Positions 7,036 to 14,163 of a stretch of 62,117 nt of DNA are shown piece by piece. The notes beneath the pieces were generated by a model. That model was not told the origin of the DNA, did no database searches, and saw only the letters and a program-made list of their open reading frames with translations. This DNA is from Chryseobacterium potabilaquae (GTDB taxonomy: Bacteria; Bacteroidota; Bacteroidia; Flavobacteriales; Weeksellaceae), in assembly GCF_902728265.1 (NCBI RefSeq), contig NZ_CACVBR010000025.1, positions 1 through 62,117 of the forward strand. Direction: 5' to 3'. The translations under genes and the position numbers were made by a program. Numbering within the stretch: the stretch's first letter is position 1; each line of letters begins with the position of its first letter.

Positions 7036-8040
7036 ATGTTTGGTTTCCGACACATCAAATTTGATTCAATGACATACGTACTTCATTTTAAAAATGGAAA
7101 AACCGTAAAAGAAGGGAGAGGCTTATCATTCTTTTATTTTGCTCCCAAAAGTTCAATTGTTGCCATTCCGATGGGAAGTAATGATTTACCCTTTATTTTT
7201 AATGAAAATACTTTTGATTATCAAACGGTAACAATTCAAGGGCAGATAAGTTATAAAATTACTGATCCGAAAGCACTATCCAACACATTAGATTTCACAG
7301 TAAATGAAGCTGGTGTGTACAAGAAAAATGATATTGAAAAGCTTAATCAGAGGATTATCAATCTTGCCCAGACTGCAACTTCATCTTTTATTCATGAACT
7401 AGGTCTAAAAGACGCCATCCGTTCCGCAAAGCAAATAGAAGCAAATATTTTAGAGGGATTGATGAGCTCAGAAACAATAAAAACGATGGGAATTGAAGTT
7501 TTAGGAGCTAATATTCTGGCCGTTCAGACAACTCCTGAAATGGCAAGAGCACTAGAAACAGAAACCAGAGAAAAGTTGCAACAACAGGCTGATGAAGCGA
7601 TTTATGAAAGAAGAAATTTTGCAGTAGAACAAGAACGAAAAATTAAGGAATCTGAACTGAATACAGAAATTGCTATTGAAGAGAAGCAAAAACAGATAGA
7701 GGAAAAAAGAATGGAAACTGAAGTTCAGCAGGAAGAAAATAACAGAATTTTGAGGGAAATGAAGATTGCAGCAGATATCTCTGTTGAAAATCAGAGAAGG
7801 CTATTAATTGAACAAAAAACTGAAAATGATAGAAAAGAAGCCGAAACTCAAGGATATATTTTGGAAACATCTTTAAAACCTTACAAAGAAATTGATTGGA
7901 AAGTGCTGAGTGCTTTAAGCGGGAAACAGGATGCAAAAAACAATATAGCATTGGCCTTCAGAGAATTGTCGGAAAATGCAGGAAAAATAGGAAATTTAAA
8001 TATCAGTTCCGATTTACTGGAGAAGCTATTGAAAAATTAA
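7036..8040 (+). CDS. SPFH/band-7 domain protein with long coiled coil
   Basis: The 334-residue protein has no signal peptide or clear membrane helix. Residues about 10-175 fit an SPFH/band-7 (prohibitin-like) domain: 'GRGLSFFYF', 'VTIQGQISYKITDP', and 'GIEVLGANILAVQTTPEMARALE' at its end. Residues about 175-275 are an almost uninterrupted Glu/Lys/Gln/Arg-rich coiled coil. SPFH proteins form oligomeric scaffolds, often at membranes. It comes directly after NADAR and overlaps the operator-controlled region; the next gene starts 2 bases after its stop. It may organise the locus enzymes or act in stress sensing (inference). Confidence 0.85.
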   Translation: MFGFRHIKFDSMTYVLHFKNGKTVKEGRGLSFFYFAPKSSIVAIPMGSNDLPFIFNENTFDYQTVTIQGQISYKITDPKALSNTLDFTVNEAGVYKKNDIEKLNQRIINLAQTATSSFIHELGLKDAIRSAKQIEANILEGLMSSETIKTMGIEVLGANILAVQTTPEMARALETETREKLQQQADEAIYERRNFAVEQERKIKESELNTEIAIEEKQKQIEEKRMETEVQQEENNRILREMKIAADISVENQRRLLIEQKTENDRKEAETQGYILETSLKPYKEIDWKVLSALSGKQDAKNNIALAFRELSENAGKIGNLNISSDLLEKLLKN

Positions 8041-8041
8041 T

Positions 8042-8986
8042 GTGAAAAAGTTTAAATCTGAATCTAGTTTCTTCAAAATGAAAATCGAATATGCCATTAT
8101 CATCAAAAATAAAACCAGGCTTGAATCTCTGATTGAAAGATTCAACACTAAAGCTCAGGCCCAATTTTATATCGAAAGTTTAGGAGGAAATTTTCAGGAA
8201 TATGTAGATGAGCATGATACATTTTATCACTCCTTTCTTGAAGTTCAGACTCAACTTTCCAAGATTATTAAAAATAAAGTAGTTGAAAAGGAATTTATTC
8301 CTTCGTATATTTTTTCGAAAAAGAACCTGATTGTGGTAGTGGGACAAGATGGATTGGTTGCCAATGTCGCTAAATATTCTAAAAATGTTCCTATTATAGC
8401 AATAAACCCGGATGAAGAAAGATATGACGGAGTATTACTTCCTTTTAATACTAAAAACTTTTTAAATGGAATAAACTCTGTAATAAACGAAAGTTTTAGT
8501 TCAAAAGAAATGAGATTCGCAGAAGTTGTTCTAAACGACGGACAAAGATTATTAGCCGTGAATGATTTATTTATCGGGATTTCTTCCCATTCTTCTGCAA
8601 GATACAAGGTTACATTGAACGGAAAAGAAGAGATTCATTCTTCCAGTGGAATAATTGTTTCTACAAAAACAGGAAGTACAGGGTGGCTAAGTTCTATTTT
8701 TAATATGGCTTTCGGGCTTTTAGGTGATGTAGGTTTAGAATATCCGAAATTGAATGAAGATGATTTGTATTTTATAGTAAGAGAACCTTTTAAAAGTAAA
8801 AGAACGCAAACGAGTATGTGTGGAGGGAAGTTGAAGAAGGGAACCCAATTAATCATAGAATCATTAATGCCAAATAATGGTTTTATATTTAGTGATGGAA
8901 TTGAAAAAGATTTTCTACAATTTAATAGTGGGGCTATAGCAGAAATTAAGCTATCGGATGAGAGTGCAGTTTTAGTAATTAATTAA
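8042..8986 (+). CDS. NAD-kinase-like (ATP-NAD kinase superfamily) protein
   Basis: The product is 314 residues from the GTG at 8042, or 302 from the ATG at 8078, which is equally plausible given the '[16 protein letters not shown]' opening. It contains '[15 protein letters not shown]' (a GGDG-like loop with Gln in place of the second Gly), '[15 protein letters not shown]', and '[12 protein letters not shown]', the counterpart of the NAD kinase TPTGSTAY loop. NAD kinases make NADP from NAD; the altered GGDG loop means the phosphate donor or acceptor may differ. It is encoded tightly between the SPFH and macrodomain genes, in keeping with NAD-linked chemistry. Whether it is an active kinase cannot be told from sequence alone. 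Confidence 0.75.
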   Translation: MKKFKSESSFFKMKIEYAIIIKNKTRLESLIERFNTKAQAQFYIESLGGNFQEYVDEHDTFYHSFLEVQTQLSKIIKNKVVEKEFIPSYIFSKKNLIVVVGQDGLVANVAKYSKNVPIIAINPDEERYDGVLLPFNTKNFLNGINSVINESFSSKEMRFAEVVLNDGQRLLAVNDLFIGISSHSSARYKVTLNGKEEIHSSSGIIVSTKTGSTGWLSSIFNMAFGLLGDVGLEYPKLNEDDLYFIVREPFKSKRTQTSMCGGKLKKGTQLIIESLMPNNGFIFSDGIEKDFLQFNSGAIAEIKLSDESAVLVIN

Positions 8987-8994
8987 AATATGTG

Positions 8995-9540
8995 ATGAAA
9001 ACGGAAACAAAAAATACAATAAACTCTAACATAATGCAAATTGAAATTATAAAAGGTGATATTACGAAAATAGAAGTAGACGCTATTGTAAATGCAGCTA
9101 ATTCTTCGTTACTTGGAGGAGGTGGAGTTGATGGAGCTATTCATCGTGCAGGTGGAAAACAGGTTTTGGAAGCATGTATTGAAATAAGAAATCGACAAGG
9201 AAAATGTAAAACGGGAGAAGCTATTGCAACTACTGCTGGAAATCTTCCTGCCAAATTTGTTATTCATACGGTTGGACCCATTTGGAATAATAATGAAGAA
9301 AAATGTTCTAAGCTTTTGGCAGATTGTTATAAAAACTCTTTAAAATTGGCAGAAAGTTTAGAGGTAAAAACCATTTCTTTTCCTAATATTAGTACAGGAG
9401 TGTATCGTTTTCCAAAGGAATTAGCAGGTAAGATTGCTATGGATGAGGTGAAAAAATTTCATTCAGAAAGGCTGAAAAAAGTAATTTTCGTCTGTTTTGA
9501 TGATGAAAATGAAGAGATTTATACAAGATTATTAGAATAA
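8995..9540 (+). CDS. Macrodomain protein (MacroD/YmdB type)
   Basis: The protein has 181 residues from the ATG at 8995; an inner ATG at 9034 would give a start closer to typical family members. Macrodomain motifs are clear: [23 protein letters not shown], and [13 protein letters not shown]. The NAAN Asn and [10 protein letters not shown] loop are those used by MacroD-type enzymes to hydrolyse ADP-ribosyl esters and O-acetyl-ADP-ribose. The next gene is a sirtuin, which makes O-acyl-ADP-ribose, the expected macrodomain substrate, so the pair could form a make-and-clear module. Spacing is 8 bases to the gene before and 5 to the gene after. Confidence 0.92.
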   Translation: MKTETKNTINSNIMQIEIIKGDITKIEVDAIVNAANSSLLGGGGVDGAIHRAGGKQVLEACIEIRNRQGKCKTGEAIATTAGNLPAKFVIHTVGPIWNNNEEKCSKLLADCYKNSLKLAESLEVKTISFPNISTGVYRFPKELAGKIAMDEVKKFHSERLKKVIFVCFDDENEEIYTRLLE

Positions 9541-9545
9541 ACAAA

Positions 9546-10232
9546 ATGAAAAAATTAACCATATTAAGTGGCGCCGGAATAAGTGCAGAAAGTGGAATAC
9601 AAACATTCAGAGATGGCGATGGTCTCTGGGAAAATCATAATGTAACAGATGTTGCAAGTCCGGAAGGTTGGAGAAAAGATAGAGCTTTGGTATTGGAGTT
9701 TTATAATCAAAGGCGCCGACAGCTTCATGAAGTTAAGCCTAATGATGCGCATCAATTAATAGCGGATTTAGAGAAATATTTTGATGTTGAAATCATTACT
9801 CAAAATATTGATGATTTACATGAAAGAGCAGGGTCTTCAAAGATTCTTCATATCCATGGAGAATTGTTTAAGTCATGTTCTTGTAATAATAAAGACCTGA
9901 TTTATGAACAGAAGAATGATATCAATATAGGAGACAAAGCTGAAGACGGAGCCCAATTGAGACCTTTTATTGTTTGGTTTGGAGAAGATGTTCCATTATA
10001 TCAAACAGCCAGAGAAATCGTAAAAGAGGCTGATATTTTATTGGTTATTGGCACTTCTTTACAGGTATATCCGGCGGCAGGATTGATCCATGAAATTAAA
10101 GATGATTGTCTTTTAATTGTAATCAATCCTAACGAAACAGGGTTTGGATATGGACAAAGAGCTATTGTGATGAAAGAAACAGCTACTAAAGGAGTGAAAT
10201 TATTATATGATAAATTATTAGATTTAGTGTAA
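9546..10232 (+). CDS. Sirtuin (class III, SIRT5/CobB-like) with degraded zinc site
   Basis: The 228-residue NAD-dependent deacylase keeps GAGISAESG (9-17), TQNIDDLHERAG (85-96) and catalytic His104 in HGE. Tyr53 and Arg56 in FYNQRRRQL match the Tyr-x-x-Arg pair that binds succinyl or malonyl groups in SIRT5/CobB, so acidic acyl-lysines are likely substrates. Ordinary sirtuins have two Cys pairs holding zinc; here only C111 and C113 remain, and the second pair before 'LRPFIVWFGE' is absent. It lies between the macrodomain and KptA genes with 5- and 11-base gaps. The fold may be stabilised without zinc, or activity may differ. Confidence 0.9.
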   Translation: MKKLTILSGAGISAESGIQTFRDGDGLWENHNVTDVASPEGWRKDRALVLEFYNQRRRQLHEVKPNDAHQLIADLEKYFDVEIITQNIDDLHERAGSSKILHIHGELFKSCSCNNKDLIYEQKNDINIGDKAEDGAQLRPFIVWFGEDVPLYQTAREIVKEADILLVIGTSLQVYPAAGLIHEIKDDCLLIVINPNETGFGYGQRAIVMKETATKGVKLLYDKLLDLV

Positions 10233-10243
10233 AAAGAAAAATC

Positions 10244-10786
10244 ATGAATGAACAAGAAAAGAAAAAACTCAGCAAATTTCTAAGTCTTATCCTTCGGCAC
10301 CAACCAGAACTTATTAATTTAACATTAGATGAAAATGGATGGGCATATGTTGAGGATTTAAAGTTAAAATCTTCCCATAATAAAATGTACTTTACCTTAG
10401 AAGAACTTGATGAAGTAGTAGAAACTAATAATAAAAAGCGCTTTATTTTCAATGAAGATAAAACTAAAATTAGAGCAAACCAAGGGCATTCTATCGATAT
10501 AGATTTGGGGTTAAAACCACAAAAACCTCCAGAATTTCTTTATCATGGAACGGCTTTACATAATATAGATTCTATTTTAGAAAAAGGAATTGAAAGAAGA
10601 AATCGGCAACATGTACATTTAAGCCCCGATAAAGAAACGGCTACTAAAATGGGGATGCGTCATGGAAAACCGATTATTTTAACCATAAGAACTGGCAAAA
10701 TGTTTGAAGATGGAGTTTTATTTTACCTTTCAGAGAATGGGGTTTGGTTGACAGATTATGTGAATGTACAATATATTTCGAAATAA
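10244..10786 (+). CDS. kptA: RNA 2'-phosphotransferase, Tpt1/KptA family
   Basis: The 180-residue protein has an N-terminal winged-helix part and a C-terminal ADP-ribosyltransferase-like part. The visible candidate tetrad is Arg18, His19 (LRHQP), Arg77 (IRANQGHS) and Arg121 (RQHVHLS), with the NAD-binding HGT at 101-103. Tpt1/KptA moves an internal RNA 2'-phosphate to NAD, giving ADP-ribose 1'',2''-cyclic phosphate; some members also ADP-ribosylate RNA or DNA 5'-phosphates. No tRNA-splicing ligase is seen nearby, so RNA repair or nucleic-acid ADP-ribosylation is a fair guess. Macrodomain and NADAR neighbours could process its products. Confidence 0.92.
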   Translation: MNEQEKKKLSKFLSLILRHQPELINLTLDENGWAYVEDLKLKSSHNKMYFTLEELDEVVETNNKKRFIFNEDKTKIRANQGHSIDIDLGLKPQKPPEFLYHGTALHNIDSILEKGIERRNRQHVHLSPDKETATKMGMRHGKPIILTIRTGKMFEDGVLFYLSENGVWLTDYVNVQYISK

Positions 10787-10791
10787 AGGAA

Positions 10792-10980
10792 ATGAAAAGA
10801 ATACTCGTAATAGGTGATATTCATGGTGGGTTGAGAGCACTAGAGCAGGTATTTGTGCGTGCGAATGTTACGAATGATGACAGACTTATTTTTTTGGGAG
10901 ATTATGTTGATGGTTGGAGTGAATCGTCGAAAATTATTCAATTTTTAAAAGTACTCTTTTTTGCTAAAAACTTTAAGTAA
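10792..10980 (+). pseudogene. Truncated metallophosphatase (calcineurin-like) remnant
   Basis: The reading frame starts 5 bases after kptA and opens with MKRILVIGDIHGG and LIFLGDYVDGW, the first two metal-binding motifs of Ser/Thr-phosphatase-type enzymes. It then breaks off after about 53 family-like residues and ends at residue 62. Full members run to over 200 residues and need GNHD and later His motifs, all missing here. The M14 peptidase gene begins 28 bases later, so a deletion probably removed the 3' part. It cannot be catalytically active. The intact gene would have been the last enzyme of the ADP-ribose operon. Confidence 0.8.
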
Positions 10981-11008
10981 ATTTAGGGTTGAATAATATT
11001 ATTTTCCA

Positions 11009-12733
11009 ATGAAACTCATCTGTCTTTTACTTTCTCTTGCTGTATCTTTTTGCTTTGCTCAAAATAATTTTCAAACACCTTTCGAAAAAGGAAATGGTAA
11101 TCAAACGGTTACTTATGAAGAAATGAATGCATACTATCAAAACTTAGCAAAAAAATTTCCAACAATTCAATATATAAAAAAGGGAGAGGATGACAATGGA
11201 AAACCGATATATGTTGTCATTTACAATCCTTTTCCAGGAAAAGATATAGATCAATTAAGAAAAGAAAAGGCTATTCTATTCATCAATAATGGAATTCATC
11301 CTGGTGAACCTGATGGCATTGATGCAACAATGCTTCTCATGAGAGATTTGGCAATAAAAAAGGTAAAAACTCCTCAGAATTTTATTGTAGCTGCAATTTC
11401 TGCTTATAATGTTAGTGGAATGCTCAATAGAGGCTCACTTTCAAGAGCAAATCAGAATGGTCCGGAAGCATATGGATTCAGAGGGAACGCAAGAAACTAT
11501 GATTTAAATAGAGATTTTATTAAAGCAGATTCGAAAAATGCGAGAAGTTTTCAGGAAATTTATCATTGGCTGAAACCCGATGTTTTTATTGATAATCATG
11601 TGAGTAATGGAGCAGATTATCAATATACCTTTACCTATATTTCTACTTTTAAAGAAAGATTGGGGGCTATTTTGGGAGCATACTTTTATAATCAGTATCA
11701 GCTTAAAAACCTTGAGGATTTAAAAAAAATAGGATACGAAAGTACGCCCTATGTTAACATTCATGGGGATGTTCCAGAGGTGGGTTTTGCTGCTTTTGAA
11801 GATTCTCCGAGATATTCTACAGGTTATACTACATTGTTCAATTCTTTGGGTACTGTTCCTGAAACTCATATGTTAAAACCTTATGATAAAAGAGTAGATG
11901 CAACTTACAAGTATATGTTGGTAAATCTTCAGAACTTAGATCAAGATTATAAAATTATAAAAAAATTAAGGGTTGAAAACTTAAAACAGTATCAAGCCGG
12001 TAAACATTACGGAATTCGCTGGAAAATTGATTCTACAAAATATTCTACTATGGATTTTAAAGGTTTTGAAGGAAAGTACAAAGCAAGTGAGGTATCCGGA
12101 AAGCCAAGGCTATATTATGATAGAAATAAACCATTTACAAAGAAAATAAAATTATTTACAACTGCTGTTCCAACAGGGTATATCACAATTCCGAAATATT
12201 ATATTATTCCACAGTCACAATATCTTGTTATTGAGGAATTTAAAAGGAATAGAATTCAAATGATATCTATAAAAAAAGATAGTATAATTGCGGTAGAGTC
12301 ATATAAAATTAATGATTTTAAAACGGTGAAAAATCCTTATGAAGGTCATTATCTTCATTATGAAACAACTGTAGAAAAATCCGACAAAAAACTTACATTT
12401 TTTGCAGGAGATTATATCATTCCAACTAATCAGGAAGGAGTAAAATATATTATTGAGACCCTTGAACCTGAAGCATTGGATTCTTTTTTCAATTGGAACT
12501 TCTTTGATGGGATCTTGGCTCAAAAAGAATACTATTCAGCATATATTTTTGAAGATACAGCAGCGGAATTATTAAAAAAAGATAAAAATTTAAAAAACAA
12601 ATGGGAAGCAAAAAAAGACTCCGATAAAAAATTTGCTGAGGATGGAGAGGCTCAACTTGATTGGATCTACAAGAACTCCTCTTATTTTGAAGAAAAAACG
12701 TTCAGACAATACCCAATTTATAGAGTTTTGTGA
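11009..12733 (+). CDS. Secreted M14-family metallopeptidase
   Basis: The 574-residue protein begins with a signal peptide (cleavage near FCFA-Q18). The M14 carboxypeptidase fold is marked by the zinc motif NGIHPGEPDG (His and Glu ligands), NARNYDLNRDF, FIDNHVSNGADYQYT (third zinc ligand His) and PETHMLKPY near the expected catalytic Glu. A C-terminal region of about 230 residues after the peptidase domain is typical of Bacteroidota members and of unknown role. It probably removes C-terminal residues from peptides in the periplasm or outside the cell. The gene stands alone and ends next to a bidirectional terminator. Confidence 0.88.
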   Translation: MKLICLLLSLAVSFCFAQNNFQTPFEKGNGNQTVTYEEMNAYYQNLAKKFPTIQYIKKGEDDNGKPIYVVIYNPFPGKDIDQLRKEKAILFINNGIHPGEPDGIDATMLLMRDLAIKKVKTPQNFIVAAISAYNVSGMLNRGSLSRANQNGPEAYGFRGNARNYDLNRDFIKADSKNARSFQEIYHWLKPDVFIDNHVSNGADYQYTFTYISTFKERLGAILGAYFYNQYQLKNLEDLKKIGYESTPYVNIHGDVPEVGFAAFEDSPRYSTGYTTLFNSLGTVPETHMLKPYDKRVDATYKYMLVNLQNLDQDYKIIKKLRVENLKQYQAGKHYGIRWKIDSTKYSTMDFKGFEGKYKASEVSGKPRLYYDRNKPFTKKIKLFTTAVPTGYITIPKYYIIPQSQYLVIEEFKRNRIQMISIKKDSIIAVESYKINDFKTVKNPYEGHYLHYETTVEKSDKKLTFFAGDYIIPTNQEGVKYIIETLEPEALDSFFNWNFFDGILAQKEYYSAYIFEDTAAELLKKDKNLKNKWEAKKDSDKKFAEDGEAQLDWIYKNSSYFEEKTFRQYPIYRVL

Positions 12734-12796
12734 TGATGGGTATAATTGGATTGTAGAGAATGATAATGAAATAGCTAGTTTTAGCTTACATCAAAT

Positions 12797-12826
12797 AAAA
12801 AAGAGTTCAAATTTGAACTCTTTTTT
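12797..12826. terminator. Convergent bidirectional terminator
   Basis: A perfect palindrome centred at 12811 (AAAAGAGTTC/GAACTCTTTT with AAATTT in the middle) has T-runs on both strands. It serves both the M14 peptidase gene and the convergent JmjC-like gene, whose stop codon overlaps its edge. Confidence 0.9.
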
Positions 12827-13706
12827 ATTTTGGTAAGCCTCTTTTGAATGCAATTTCAGCTCTTTTTATGGCGACTTTTTCCTTCCAATCCATGTATCTC
12901 TTTTTGAAATTCTTTTTCATAATATCATCAAACTTTCTTTGTACGGTTAGATTCCATAAAGAATGAGCTTTTACTCCCCAAGACTTATCCCAAGCTCTTA
13001 AGGAAATGGAGAAACTTCCATCAAGATATTTCATCCAATGCCACCACCCTGTAGGCATAAATAGGGTATCTCCATGCTCAAGAAAACATTCAATTCCTTC
13101 TACGCCATCTAAGGCAGGAAATTTAGTAAGATCTGGATTTTCAATATCATAATCTTCCAATGCATAGGTTGCATAGGGCAGTTGATATAATCTTTCCTTC
13201 CATTTATAATCAAAAAGGAGGATATGCTTTCTTCCGTTGAAATGAGTGTGGAAAATATGTGCCATATCGATGTCGAAATGAAGGAATGTTACAGATCCCT
13301 TTCCTCCAAAAAACATATTAGGGTATTTATCAAGAAATCCACCCATTAGCTCTTTGGGGGAAATATAGTCTTCTAATAATTTGGGAGCAAATTTTATAGG
13401 ATCGAAAAGAAAAATTCTAAGATCGGTAGGCTCTCTCTCAATAAGGTCAATATAATCTGCAAATTTCATTTTGGCAGCAGATGCATTGATGGGAGCTGCC
13501 GGGTCTGCTTTTGAGCTATCATATAAAGGAATTTCGATATCTCCAACAATCTCCTTCATGTATTCCATAGTCCATTTTTGATAGGCGGGCCATTTTTTTG
13601 CCATATTTTTTATGACTAAAGGCTTTCTTGGTTTTAGGTATTTTTCTAGAAATTCTTCCTTTGAAATATCATCTACAATATCTATAGGCTTTAAAATAAT
13701 TCCCAT
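12825..13706 (-). CDS. JmjC-like cupin 2-oxoglutarate/Fe(II) oxygenase
   Basis: The 293-residue cytosolic protein has the cupin_8/JmjC pattern: 'RKPLVIKNMAKKWPA' near the N-terminus, the iron-binding HFD (in FLHFDIDMAHIF) and a distal His in 'LEHGDTLFMPTGWWHWM'. Lys/Asn residues for 2-oxoglutarate are plausible in 'GRKHILLF'. Members hydroxylate protein or small-molecule substrates using 2-oxoglutarate and O2; the target here is unknown. The C-terminal 50 residues are Lys-rich and helical. It is single and convergent to the M14 peptidase. Confidence 0.85.
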   Translation of the reverse strand: MGIILKPIDIVDDISKEEFLEKYLKPRKPLVIKNMAKKWPAYQKWTMEYMKEIVGDIEIPLYDSSKADPAAPINASAAKMKFADYIDLIEREPTDLRIFLFDPIKFAPKLLEDYISPKELMGGFLDKYPNMFFGGKGSVTFLHFDIDMAHIFHTHFNGRKHILLFDYKWKERLYQLPYATYALEDYDIENPDLTKFPALDGVEGIECFLEHGDTLFMPTGWWHWMKYLDGSFSISLRAWDKSWGVKAHSLWNLTVQRKFDDIMKKNFKKRYMDWKEKVAIKRAEIAFKRGLPK

Positions 13707-14163
13707 TATATAAAATTTATGTTACAAAATTATTAAATAAAAAAATATCTTAAAATACTTAAGTTTATTTTAATGTGTAATTCTAATTAAAAATGGCATT
13801 CAAGAGACTTTATAATATGAAACAAAATACCCTGCAAAAATATTACAGGGCAAAAACAAATTAGTTGAATATGTATTTATTCAATGCTAATATAGTTTAT
13901 TTAATTTTTGATTTATATGAAAATTCATTAATAATAATACTTTTATGTCTTTTTTATCGGTGTTTTTTATCTAATAAGTTTTATTTTATTGAAATTTATA
14001 TGTTGTTTTTATAATTTTTGTTAATAAAATATATTAATGAAAAAAATATAACTGCTTTTGTAGTGATAGGTCTGATGCTTTAACTTTTATTCTTTAAATA
14101 CATCTTTATAAATAACTTGTAACAAAAAATAATAATATTAACTAATTATTAAAATAATAATCT
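13707..14163. other. AT-rich intergenic region with shared upstream motif
   Basis: No coding capacity is seen. A small hairpin (CCCTG 13830-13834 / CAGGG 13846-13850) may be a terminator. Near the right end TTGTAACAAAA (14117-14127) and AACTAATTATTAAA (14140-14153) recur, with one base change and almost the same spacing, upstream of the GLPGLI gene at 17056. They therefore look like promoter or regulator sites for the pair. Confidence 0.5.

Noticed and set aside
12633..12836. 67-codon frame overlapping the 3' end of the M14 peptidase gene
   Set aside because: It overlaps a well-supported gene and the terminator. The peptide did not match the missing C-terminus of the truncated phosphatase as I know that family.
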